A DNA stretch of 43,940 nucleotides, taken from positions 1 through 43,940 of the IMG/VR virus record IMGVR_UViG_3300044707_000492; one strand, given 5' to 3'. A program made the position numbers and the translations under genes. Positions 31,796-38,674 of the stretch are shown piece by piece; within the stretch, counting starts at the first letter, position 1, and each line of letters opens with the position of its first letter. The notes under the pieces were generated by a model. That model ran no database searches. It worked only from the letters and a program-made list of their open reading frames with translations, and had not been told where the DNA came from. Origin of the DNA: a virus.

Positions 31796-33271
31796 ATGAG
31801 CGTCGAAGAGACGTTTTCAGAGATCGAACGGCGACTTAGAGAGATCCAGACCAACACCAGTTACCGGCCCAGTATGGATGTCAAATATGGCGAGATAGTT
31901 ACTCCGACAGACTGGTTTGGTGAAGGAGAATGGATATGGATAAAACTCAACTCGAAAGCAACGGCCAACGGCGAATACTTCTACGGCTGGCAGCAGATGC
32001 TCAGACTTGTCAATGCAACTGGATCGTACACATGGATCAACGGCGAGAAGTTTGGTTCGGTCAACGAATTTCCGGCCATCGCACTGAATAACGACAACCT
32101 TTCCACTACAGACGGGCGAAGGTATCCGGCCCGGTGGAATCCTGACACTTATCAGTGGATTTTTTTTTTGAGGGACAGAGAAACGCTAGGCGTACTCAAC
32201 TACCGCTTTACCGGCACCGCCGCATCAAGCCTGACAGCACCCGTTTACGGCTTCTCAAAGCGATGGTTCCGCACAAATGCAATGACCGGCAATGGAACAT
32301 GCCCGTCAGGTGATTTCGTGCAATCGCAAACTGCAACTTACAATAACATCACATTTTACTATGAATACAGTAACGGCACCCGGAGCAATCTGGCAACATT
32401 TCAGAATAATGGCACCGCCAATAGCCCGATTGATGTCTGGTTCAGTGCCAACGTGACATTCCCCGGCAGGATTGGCGTAGATTGTGTTTATTATGATGGC
32501 AGTGTGTTTGGTAGCCATACCAACGCTAATGGATGCGTTAATGGCTATGCTCACCAAGTCGCCGCCGATACCAATGCAAATATGGCCGTATCTGCAAGCG
32601 GTAATAATATCACGCTGGCAATTCCATTTACGCCCACGATTATTTATCCGGCAGACGACCTTGCGTGGCCTTCCGAAGTTACGGTCAATTTCAATGTGTC
32701 GTACGGACAGGCTAACGCTGGCTGGCCAGCAGCGGTTCAGACGGCTTTCAATAACTGGTCAGCCAATATTGCATCGCAACTTCAGAAACTCACTGTGGGC
32801 GTTAATCAGCCGATCAAGAGTTGTACCGGGTACACAGTCACGCATGGCCGGATCACTGGTACGCCTACGCATGAGTTTGATGTGACATCAGGAACCTGTG
32901 GAACAAATAAAATACGCATCTGGCTTGAAAGCCGTACAGAAAACGCAGCGGCCCAGCCATATTATTTTGCCGGTTCAAAGCGGGTCAATTCATCCGGCGT
33001 GAATACCGAACTAAAATACTCGTTTGCCCACAATGGCGGCGGCACGGTCAAGATCGGTTCAGCGTTGAACACCGGCACATTGCCGACTAATGTAATAGGT
33101 GCCGACATGGCTAAACTGGACGAGTGTACGCTGATTAAAACATGGTCGCCCAATTCAAGTGGAAACCTTTCAATGCACCAGATCAATGTCGGCTTTGGTT
33201 ATGACGATGCGGGCACATGCACTGTTTATCAGCAGACATTTAGCCTGATGGGTAATATTACACGATCTTAA
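31796..33271 (+). CDS. Tail fibre / minor tail protein
   Basis: A 491-aa protein, last of the late operon. A short helical start (SVEETFSEIERRLREIQTN) is followed by a beta-rich body full of Asn, Thr and Gly (ITFYYEYSNGTRSNLATFQ, TYTNG-like turns), as in receptor-binding tail proteins. Ten consecutive T at 32160-32169 fall in the coding frame. The ATG follows AAGGAG. It ends one base before the convergent integrase gene, with no terminator visible between them. Confidence 0.6.
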   Translation: MSVEETFSEIERRLREIQTNTSYRPSMDVKYGEIVTPTDWFGEGEWIWIKLNSKATANGEYFYGWQQMLRLVNATGSYTWINGEKFGSVNEFPAIALNNDNLSTTDGRRYPARWNPDTYQWIFFLRDRETLGVLNYRFTGTAASSLTAPVYGFSKRWFRTNAMTGNGTCPSGDFVQSQTATYNNITFYYEYSNGTRSNLATFQNNGTANSPIDVWFSANVTFPGRIGVDCVYYDGSVFGSHTNANGCVNGYAHQVAADTNANMAVSASGNNITLAIPFTPTIIYPADDLAWPSEVTVNFNVSYGQANAGWPAAVQTAFNNWSANIASQLQKLTVGVNQPIKSCTGYTVTHGRITGTPTHEFDVTSGTCGTNKIRIWLESRTENAAAQPYYFAGSKRVNSSGVNTELKYSFAHNGGGTVKIGSALNTGTLPTNVIGADMAKLDECTLIKTWSPNSSGNLSMHQINVGFGYDDAGTCTVYQQTFSLMGNITRS

Positions 33272-33272
33272 A

Positions 33273-34424
33273 TTAACCCAGCTTTTCGGCCACTTCCGCA
33301 ATCTTGGCAAGTGACAACTCGGCATAGATTTCGGTGGTCTTGGCGTGCTGATGGCCCAGCGCGGATTGGGCGGCATCAAGGCCAAACTCCTTTCGGGCGC
33401 GAGTGGCAAAAGAATGCCTGATCCGGTTCGGCCCCCATCGGTCAATCCCGGCCCGCTTGCAAGCCTTGGCGATGGACTTGGCAAACGACTGCTCGGTATA
33501 TCGCTCGCCCGGCTTTTTGATCGGATTGGCCTTGCGCCGGTCGGTCTGGGATGGCTGCACTTTGGTTTTGCGGTTGGCTCGCTGTTTAACGCGCCGATCC
33601 ATTTCCGCCTCCACCGGACAGAAACAGTACGCCTTGGGGTCACGATCCAGAAATGGCGCAAGGATCTGTTTGCACTTCTCGCCCATACCGACTGTCCGAT
33701 CAAGGCCCCGATGTTTGGTTTTATGGCTGTGGGGCCGGTAGAACCAGATCGGCCCGGACTGGTCAATGTCGCAGGGCCGGATCAGCACCACTTCGCCCGG
33801 ACGCATCCCGGTATGCCAGAGCAGTTCGATCATCGCCCACACCTGACGGGAGACAAATGGCTTGACAGCCTCAACCAATCGGTATTCCACGGGCATGACC
33901 TTTGACGGGGGGGCGGCGCGACTGGAATGTTTGCGGAGCTTGCGGACGGTTTTCAGGGCATTCCAGATTTCCACCGGGGCCAATTCATTTTCAGCCCCCC
34001 AGCGGAAGAGCCGGACGATGTAAGAGTGGTACATATTAACGGTGGTGACGGACAATCCCCGCTCGATCCAGTGTTCTCTGGTCGATTTGATTGCCGCCTG
34101 AGACATTTCGGTGACTTTCAGCGGCCCGTACATCACCAAAAAGTCTTTCATGGCCAGTCGCTGCTGGCGGGGTTCCTTGCTGCCTACAAACTCCTGCTCC
34201 AAGTCAACAAAATAAAGTCTGGCCAGTTCAGCGATGGTCATGTCGTCGCCTGAGCTTCGAATTTTGCCGGTACGTTCAAACAGATCGAGAATTTGTTGAT
34301 ACTTGGCGTAACTAATTGCCGACCCGTAGGGGCCGACCAAAACTTCGTCGTTTTTCCATACTATCCGCGCCTGTCCTGAACTGTGCTTCAGATAGGCTGG
34401 AATGGTTCGCTGTCGCCGTCCCAT
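33273..34424 (-). CDS. int: Tyrosine site-specific integrase
   Basis: A 383-aa protein. The N-terminal part has a SAM-like core-binding domain (KVTEMSQAAIKSTREHWIER, TVNMYHSYIVRLFRWG). The catalytic domain shows Arg I in LLWHTGMRPGEVV, Lys in YRPHSHKTKHRG, His-x-x-Arg in RIRHSFATRARKEFG, GH in SALGHQHAKT and the Tyr nucleophile in TEIYAEL. The RPCDID and RHSFATR blocks resemble integrases I associate with planctomycete genomes. The start MGRRQR at 34424 is chosen because upstream codons run through the attP region. The 42-nt tRNA segment lies 113 bp upstream. Confidence 0.93.
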   Translation of the reverse strand: MGRRQRTIPAYLKHSSGQARIVWKNDEVLVGPYGSAISYAKYQQILDLFERTGKIRSSGDDMTIAELARLYFVDLEQEFVGSKEPRQQRLAMKDFLVMYGPLKVTEMSQAAIKSTREHWIERGLSVTTVNMYHSYIVRLFRWGAENELAPVEIWNALKTVRKLRKHSSRAAPPSKVMPVEYRLVEAVKPFVSRQVWAMIELLWHTGMRPGEVVLIRPCDIDQSGPIWFYRPHSHKTKHRGLDRTVGMGEKCKQILAPFLDRDPKAYCFCPVEAEMDRRVKQRANRKTKVQPSQTDRRKANPIKKPGERYTEQSFAKSIAKACKRAGIDRWGPNRIRHSFATRARKEFGLDAAQSALGHQHAKTTEIYAELSLAKIAEVAEKLG

Positions 34425-34536
34425 AGCATCATTTTCTTGAATAAAATGGAAGTATTCCACGTTATGCACCCTGTACGATGTCGGTTGTCTAGTTGTACGG
34501 GTGAAATATATCCTACAAAATAAGGGTTTGGAAAAA

Positions 34537-34578
34537 TGCACTCGGTAGGATTCGAACCTACAACCTTCTGATTCGAAG
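34537..34578 (-). other. Probable attP core: 3' tRNA segment
   Basis: Read on the minus strand, the 42 nt split exactly as anticodon loop CTTCGAA, 3' anticodon stem TCAGA, variable loop AGGTT, T-arm GTAGG-TTCGAAT-CCTAC, 3' acceptor strand CGAGTGC and discriminator A. The anticodon would be TCG (Arg). The 5' half of the tRNA is absent, since upstream sequence does not pair with the stem. A 3' tRNA piece next to an integrase gene is the classic attP core, which restores the host tRNA on integration. Confidence 0.75.
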
Positions 34579-34611
34579 GGGTTCAAGCCCTGCCAGAGCA
34601 GAAAAAAGCGG

Positions 34612-34932
34612 TCAGTTGTTTTCCACGTTATCCCGTTCGGCAATAATTTGCGCGACCGGCGTGTCTTTAATCTTGGGGTAGAGTTCCTTGCCCTTACGGT
34701 AAAGCCTGTCACACAAGGAAGGTTCGTAGGTCAGGGCTGAAAAGACAAAGTTGATCAGATCTTGTATTGTCCCATCTTCACCATCAGGCACATGGCGTGC
34801 CGAAAGAATCTTGGCGTGATGCACCAGATTCTTATTGGTGTTGGCATACAGCCTCACACCACGGACAACGCCCATCGGGTCGTTTGATTCGACCTTCTTG
34901 GGTGTCGGTTTCTTTTTTGAGCCAGCACTCAT
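34612..34932 (-). CDS. Hypothetical protein divergent from the control region
   Basis: A 106-aa protein, unrecognised. The start MSAGSKKKPTPKK at 34932 follows AAGGAG; the frame is open further upstream but without a site. It has a Lys-rich N-terminus, then VVRGVRLYANTNKNLVHHAK and a helical C-terminal half (IQDLINFVFSALTYEPSLCD). It is transcribed divergently from the putative early promoter and towards attP and int, so it could be a lysogeny regulator or an integration accessory factor, but no DNA-binding motif is certain. Confidence 0.6.
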   Translation of the reverse strand: MSAGSKKKPTPKKVESNDPMGVVRGVRLYANTNKNLVHHAKILSARHVPDGEDGTIQDLINFVFSALTYEPSLCDRLYRKGKELYPKIKDTPVAQIIAERDNVENN

Positions 34933-34985
34933 CGCAGATGTTCTCCTTATAATGCCTGCTAACACAGTGTCGCCAACGTGTGTTG

Positions 34986-35000
34986 ACATTACCATTCTAC
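34986..35000 (-). promoter_or_regulatory. Weak leftward promoter with operator half-site
   Basis: On the minus strand, TTTCCA-N16-TAGAAT (the -10 maps to 34994-34999) could drive the gene at 34932. ACATTAC (34986-34992) adjoins it and matches one arm of the palindrome at 35052. Confidence 0.3.
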
Positions 35001-35044
35001 GATTTAGCAGCAGATTGGAAAGGTAAAAATTTCTGACCAGTGTG

Positions 35045-35073
35045 TTGACTGACATTACAGTAATGTTTATAAT
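35045..35073 (+). promoter_or_regulatory. Near-consensus sigma70 promoter
   Basis: TTGACT (35045-35050), exact 17-bp spacer, TATAAT (35068-35073). It is the best promoter match found by eye in the window and drives the RHH-like, hypothetical and ERF genes up to the terminator at 36313. Confidence 0.85.
35052..35066. promoter_or_regulatory. Operator palindrome inside promoter spacer
   Basis: ACATTAC-A-GTAATGT, perfect 7-bp arms around a single A, centred between the -35 and -10 boxes. A protein bound here would block RNA polymerase. Related words occur at 34986 and 22206. Confidence 0.7.
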
Positions 35074-35085
35074 TCCTGTAAGCCG

Positions 35086-35107
35086 AAGCCAGCAACTTCG
35101 CTGGCTT
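35086..35107 (+). promoter_or_regulatory. 5'-UTR hairpin downstream of early promoter
   Basis: AAGCCAGC (35086-35093), loop AACTTC, GCTGGCTT (35100-35107): a perfect 8-bp stem about 6 nt after the expected transcription start. No U-run. It may stabilise the 5' end or regulate translation. Confidence 0.55.
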
Positions 35108-35133
35108 GGTGAGGATTGTGTAAGGATTACTTC

Positions 35134-35361
35134 ATGACTAAGACTTCGGTTGGACTCACAAACGAGACAGTAGGCAGAATTGCCGATGAGGTTTCAAGGC
35201 TCTACAAGACAAAGCCAACGGTCAAGCGGAGCTTGACAACCAATTCGATGATGACGGAGCTGGCACTGGACTACTTTTTCAAGTTGCCGGAAGCAAGTCG
35301 AGACGAGGCTTTTGAGAAAGTCTTTACGCCAACGGAAGGTGTAGCTGTTGAGTCTATCTGA
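35134..35361 (+). CDS. Ribbon-helix-helix-like small regulator
   Basis: A 75-aa protein. The order strand (KTSVGLT), helix (NETVGRIADEVSRLYK), loop, helix (TNSMMTELALDYFFKL) fits the Arc/MetJ ribbon-helix-helix fold, in which the strand pair of a dimer reads DNA. It is the first gene after the promoter with the embedded palindrome, so autoregulation is plausible. The ATG follows AAGGATT. It overlaps the next gene by 14 bases. Confidence 0.55.
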   Translation: MTKTSVGLTNETVGRIADEVSRLYKTKPTVKRSLTTNSMMTELALDYFFKLPEASRDEAFEKVFTPTEGVAVESI

Positions 35362-35752
35362 ATCTTATCAGGTACTCGCCAAGGTAACGAAAGACCTCGC
35401 TCGGCAACGCAGCGAGGTTGATCGTTTATGGCGAGAGTGGTCGGCGTCACTGTTTGCCGACCTGCGGGCAAAACGCATTGACGCAAAGCTGCTAATCTTC
35501 AATGGCAGCGACAGCGTGGATTACTACGCACTTGACACGGCGACTGAAACGATTTCGCTGGTCACGTCAAATCAGATTATCCAGATGTCCCGGCCTGATT
35601 CCAATAACGATGCCGGTACTGAATGTAATGTCGATATACCTACAAGGGAGGATTCGGATGAGCGTTTACAAGAAGCTGCACAAGATACAGGCCAATCGCC
35701 TTCAGGTGGTGAAGAACTGCAAGGCGAATCTTGGCGGGGGTCGAGTCTATGA
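35348..35752 (+). CDS. Hypothetical protein upstream of ERF
   Basis: A 134-aa frame starting at TTG 35348 with GGAAGG upstream. The N-terminal half is a charged helix (ESYQVLAKVTKDLARQRSEV, DRLWREWSASLFADLRAKR), followed by two strands. The C-terminal third is Asp/Glu/Ser-rich and overlaps the ERF gene by 95 bases, a long overlap that suggests the functional part ends earlier. No family recognised; perhaps an accessory to the annealing protein. Confidence 0.5.
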   Translation: MSLSESYQVLAKVTKDLARQRSEVDRLWREWSASLFADLRAKRIDAKLLIFNGSDSVDYYALDTATETISLVTSNQIIQMSRPDSNNDAGTECNVDIPTREDSDERLQEAAQDTGQSPSGGEELQGESWRGSSL

Positions 35753-36311
35753 ATATGCCAGTCTGGATGACGTGCTGGCACAGGCCATTCCAGCCATGAA
35801 TGCGGCGGGTCTGGTACTGACCCAGAGTGTGCTGGTGTCCAGCGACAATCATGTTGTCCGCACTGAGGTGATTGACACGGAGACGGGCGAAAAGGTCACT
35901 TCCGATATTGCGATGCCGGTTGTGGTCAAGTGGCATGATTTCGGCTCGGGCATGACCTATGCCCGGCGTTACGCCCTCTCGGCCCTGCTGGGGATCGCCT
36001 GTGACGGTGACGACGATGCCAACGTGGCGATGGAATCCCAGCGTCAGGAATCCAAGAAGCTCACCTTCTTCCCCATCGTCCAGAAGTTTCAGGCTGATCT
36101 AAAGCGGGAAGGCTTCGAGGTGAACGTCGATGAGGCGGTCGGCGTGATCTACGACCTTGTTTCGGCCAGTTACAAGGATGATACGATGGCCCGTACCACC
36201 AGCGAGCGTGGGGTCTGGCTGGCGTCAATCCTGAACCGTGTCGGTCAGGCTGAGTTCAACAGCATGATTGATGAGGCCAAGCACGGCTACATGGATGCGC
36301 CGGGAAACTGA
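35658..36311 (+). CDS. erf: ERF-family single-strand annealing protein
   Basis: A 217-aa protein. It matches the ERF superfamily: SVYKKLHKIQANRLQV, YEYASLDDVLAQAIPAMNAAG, VLTQSVLV, VVKWHDFGSGMTYARRYALS, ALLGIACDGDDDAN. ERF proteins form rings that anneal complementary single strands in phage recombination, usually paired with an exonuclease (here the YqaJ protein at 40629) and SSB. The ATG at 35658 follows AGGGAGG. The open frame upstream belongs to another reading frame. It ends just before a strong terminator. Confidence 0.93.
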   Translation: MSVYKKLHKIQANRLQVVKNCKANLGGGRVYEYASLDDVLAQAIPAMNAAGLVLTQSVLVSSDNHVVRTEVIDTETGEKVTSDIAMPVVVKWHDFGSGMTYARRYALSALLGIACDGDDDANVAMESQRQESKKLTFFPIVQKFQADLKREGFEVNVDEAVGVIYDLVSASYKDDTMARTTSERGVWLASILNRVGQAEFNSMIDEAKHGYMDAPGN

Positions 36312-36312
36312 T

Positions 36313-36357
36313 ACACGCCCGGCTGGTTCGACTCTTTCGGGCCAGTCGGGTGTTTTT
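36313..36357 (+). terminator. Intrinsic terminator after ERF gene
   Basis: ACACGCCCGGCTGG pairs with CCAGTCGGGTGT (one 2-nt bulge, one G-T), 15-nt loop, then TTTTT. It starts two bases after the ERF stop. Confidence 0.85.
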
Positions 36358-36370
36358 GTAAATAGTAACG

Positions 36371-36400
36371 GTTGTGTACACAACTCACACAATGTAAAAT
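36371..36400 (+). promoter_or_regulatory. Replication-operon promoter overlapping a 14-bp palindrome
   Basis: TTGTGT (36372-36377), 17-bp spacer, TAAAAT (36395-36400). The perfect palindrome GTTGTGTACACAAC (36371-36384) covers the -35 box, so a dimeric repressor could occlude it. The promoter lies directly after the ERF terminator and before the initiator gene. Confidence 0.6.
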
Positions 36401-36404
36401 AAAA

Positions 36405-36435
36405 AAACCGTGGGCCATGATGATCCCCACGGTTT
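36405..36435 (+). promoter_or_regulatory. Leader hairpin 1 of replication operon
   Basis: AAACCGTGGG (36405-36414) pairs with CCCACGGTTT (36426-36435), loop 11 nt. It falls at the predicted 5' end of the transcript. The A-run before it gives a U-run on the minus strand, so it may terminate leftward transcription. Confidence 0.5.
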
Positions 36436-36497
36436 CGAGTTTTCGAGTTGGCCATCCCTCCGGGTGTATGGGGAAGAAACCAACAAATGCAACTACC

Positions 36498-36530
36498 ACC
36501 AACAGCTTCATTATGCCCGAAGCTGTTGGT
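36498..36530 (+). promoter_or_regulatory. Leader hairpin 2, perfect 12-bp stem
   Basis: ACCAACAGCTTC (36498-36509) and GAAGCTGTTGGT (36519-36530), loop 9 nt, about 30 nt before the initiator ATG. No U-tail. It is a candidate translational control element or protein site. Confidence 0.5.
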
Positions 36531-36558
36531 TATTTCAAGGGCATGATGAGGGAATATC

Positions 36559-37629
36559 ATGAAAGAATCGTGCGACAGGTTTGTAGTTATTCGTCACGCC
36601 ATTTACGAGAAGTGCGAGACGTTGCTTGAGGCGAACATCTACGCCTACATTGAGGGCTGGCAGACATCACTTAGCCAGTCATGCGTGGAGTTGTACGCCG
36701 GAATTGCTTTAATGTCGCAACTGTTCAAGGTTTCAGAGCCAACAATCAAGCGTGCATTGGCTCGGATGACTGACACTGGATTAATTGCAAAAAAGAGAAC
36801 TCAGCGAGGCATGATCTACACAACGAATGTAGATGTGGCTGCCCGCTGGGAGAAAACCAGACAGATCAAAAACGAAAACCAGACAGATCAAAACGATCTA
36901 TCAGACAGATCAAAACGATCTGACAGACAGATCAAAATGATCCCTCAGACAGATCAAAATGATCCCTCTTCTTATAAGACTAATAATAAGACTCTTCATA
37001 AGAACAACTACAACCTCCCCCTACCCCCTCAAGGGGGGCGAGGAGGAGTTGGGGTGGGAGATTCATCATCCTCAGAAATCCAAAGCCAGCCTTCAGCGTC
37101 CCAGTCTGATTTCAATTCCGGTACTGGACTACCACGAACTCATGCGTTTACGGAGCCAGTAACAAAACCCATGTCACTCAGGTACAGCGAGAGTCAGAGG
37201 AATCTGATTTCGCAGGTACTGGGAGCATCTGGTGGCGAGACAAAGCTCGGCCAGTTCCTCAAGCAAGAGATGGCTGACAAGCCGGGCTTCTTGGAGTATT
37301 GCCTGAATGAAACCTTGAAAAAGATGAAGTCGGGCAAGATGACAGGGCTACCGTTTGCTTATCTCAGACAGGTTGTTGGCAATCAGTGGAACAACGGAGA
37401 GTGGATCAGCCCGGCTGTTGTCCAATCAAACGCCGATCTTGAGGAAGTCTTGGCGGCTATGGAAAGGCCCATCAATCGGCTCGACCTCACAGATGAGGAA
37501 CACACTGAAAAACTCAATGCTATCCGGGCGGAAGTCGCCTCTAATCCCAGCTTGACAAAAGCGTTGATGCTGAGATTTGCAAACGCATACACAATGAAAA
37601 TACTTGACAGAAGGGAATTAGCTATATGA
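36559..37629 (+). CDS. Replication initiator with helix-turn-helix domain and internal origin
   Basis: A 356-aa protein. The N-terminal part is a winged-helix replication-initiator type domain (ANIYAYIEGWQTSLSQS, LSQLFKVSEPTIKRALARM, TDTGLIAKKR). Residues about 98-135 are low complexity (RQIK, QTDQND, SDRSK recurring) because the DNA there holds five 22-bp iterons read in different frames. The C-terminal half is helical. The layout matches lambda O-type initiators, which bind iterons inside their own gene and recruit the helicase or loader. The ATG follows GAGGGAATATC; the stop overlaps the next ATG. Confidence 0.75.
   Translation: MKESCDRFVVIRHAIYEKCETLLEANIYAYIEGWQTSLSQSCVELYAGIALMSQLFKVSEPTIKRALARMTDTGLIAKKRTQRGMIYTTNVDVAARWEKTRQIKNENQTDQNDLSDRSKRSDRQIKMIPQTDQNDPSSYKTNNKTLHKNNYNLPLPPQGGRGGVGVGDSSSSEIQSQPSASQSDFNSGTGLPRTHAFTEPVTKPMSLRYSESQRNLISQVLGASGGETKLGQFLKQEMADKPGFLEYCLNETLKKMKSGKMTGLPFAYLRQVVGNQWNNGEWISPAVVQSNADLEEVLAAMERPINRLDLTDEEHTEKLNAIRAEVASNPSLTKALMLRFANAYTMKILDRRELAI
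36858..37010 (+). other. Putative replication origin: five iterons plus AT-rich region
   Basis: CAGACAGATCAAAA occurs at 36858, 36880, 36902, 36924 and 36946, always exactly 22 bp apart. Four copies extend into a following GATC. An AT-rich stretch follows (36969-37010, including CTTATAAG and TAATAATAAG), as in a DNA-unwinding element. Because 22 is not a multiple of three, the repeats are read in all three frames, so DNA rather than protein is conserved. Confidence 0.85.
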
Positions 37630-38306
37630 GCCTTCGCCCAAGTCCAAGACAGCAAATGCAAATACAAGAGGTGTTTGCGTTCTTTGGTTTCGAAGCAGAA
37701 TATGAGGCGGTAGCAAACGCCCAACTGGATTCGTGGTATTGGTTCTTCGAAAAGAACAATTTCACTGATTTTCCGGCACTTTTTGAGCAGTATCGAAACC
37801 TCTTCTATTCGCAAAAGGTAACAGACCCTTACAAGCTGATGATCATGTTCGGCAGATTTATCAAGGAGAATCCTACAGTCGCCTCTGTGTTCTTTGAGGA
37901 TCGATTGAAGTATGTCGAATGCGATTATTGCGAGGGGCACGGCGTGGTAATGATACCTGTGATTGGCCGCGATCACATTGAACGGCCAAAAGCATTTCGC
38001 TGCTGCTGCGCTAAAGGCAAGATACAATTTGCCGGGATACCTGAACCAACCGAAGAGATGATGGAGTGGCGAATACGGGAAAACCGCCGGGAAAACCAGA
38101 AGGCACGGGTGTATCTTCAGGGTTTGGGGCTTGACCCTGACCGTTGCACCTTTGCTGACATGTGGAAAAAGCTCCAGACGGCCCGTGGGCCGATGTTCAC
38201 AAACGTATCCGACCTCTCCAAGCCGGTTCCAGAGAGAAAAGTGGTAGAAAAAAGTAGTGTGGTACTGAATAGCACCACTGAGGGGGCTGTGGCATGGAGC
38301 TTCTGA
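37626..38306 (+). CDS. Zinc-finger protein, possible helicase loader or replication partner
   Basis: A 226-aa protein directly coupled (ATGA) to the initiator. The N-terminal half is helical (RQQMQIQEVFAFFGFEAEY, FPALFEQYRNLFYSQ). A metal-binding cluster follows (CDYCEGHG ... RCCCAKG, near residues 99-126), resembling a DnaJ-type CxxCxGxG half. The C-terminal part is helical and basic. Its place right after the initiator suits a helicase loader, but no ATPase motif is present; the role is inferred from order only. Confidence 0.55.
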   Translation: MSLRPSPRQQMQIQEVFAFFGFEAEYEAVANAQLDSWYWFFEKNNFTDFPALFEQYRNLFYSQKVTDPYKLMIMFGRFIKENPTVASVFFEDRLKYVECDYCEGHGVVMIPVIGRDHIERPKAFRCCCAKGKIQFAGIPEPTEEMMEWRIRENRRENQKARVYLQGLGLDPDRCTFADMWKKLQTARGPMFTNVSDLSKPVPERKVVEKSSVVLNSTTEGAVAWSF

Positions 38307-38674
38307 GTGTTGCCGAAATCGATGCGCTGGCCCAGATCGTCAAGCTGCTCGGTGACAAGCGGCTCTGGATTGTTACCGGCATCAACCGGGATAAGCGGCA
38401 TCAGATTGAGGTTCAGACGCTGGATGGCACGGAAAAGCGGATCGTGGGCGTGACCGACATTGTGGTTCAGCGGTACAGGCATATAGCCAAACGGTACGCC
38501 GCTCTCTCTCCGGCAATGGCGGCGGCAAACCTGATTCTGAATGAAAGATCCCGCACCAAAAACAGTCGCCTGAAGCTGCGAGACTCTGTGAAGCAGGACG
38601 AAACGCTTGGCTTCCGGGAATGCAGACATAGGCGTAAAGCAAGGGTAGAAAAGAGGCTGGAAGATGGGAAATAA
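38294..38674 (+). CDS. Basic hypothetical protein
   Basis: A 126-aa protein with no recognised family. The first half is alpha/beta (VAEIDALAQIVKLLGDKRLW, IEVQTLDGTEKRIVGVTDIV); the second is highly basic (RSRTKNSRLKLRDSVK, RECRHRRKARVEKRL), suggesting nucleic-acid contact. It overlaps both neighbours, indicating coupled translation in the recombination operon. Confidence 0.6.
   Translation: MELLSVAEIDALAQIVKLLGDKRLWIVTGINRDKRHQIEVQTLDGTEKRIVGVTDIVVQRYRHIAKRYAALSPAMAAANLILNERSRTKNSRLKLRDSVKQDETLGFRECRHRRKARVEKRLEDGK

Noticed and set aside
34530-34612. Complete tRNA gene
   Set aside because: Only the 3' 42 nt match tRNA structure; the 5' strand of the anticodon stem, D-arm and acceptor are missing, so it is read as an att core.
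34612-35361. Divergent small genes as a toxin-antitoxin pair
   Set aside because: The genes are divergent rather than co-operonic, and neither shows a toxin family motif; a regulatory pair fits better.
36225-36560. Minus-strand frame across the ERF-initiator gap
   Set aside because: It spans a terminator, a promoter palindrome and two hairpins, and lacks a ribosome-binding site.
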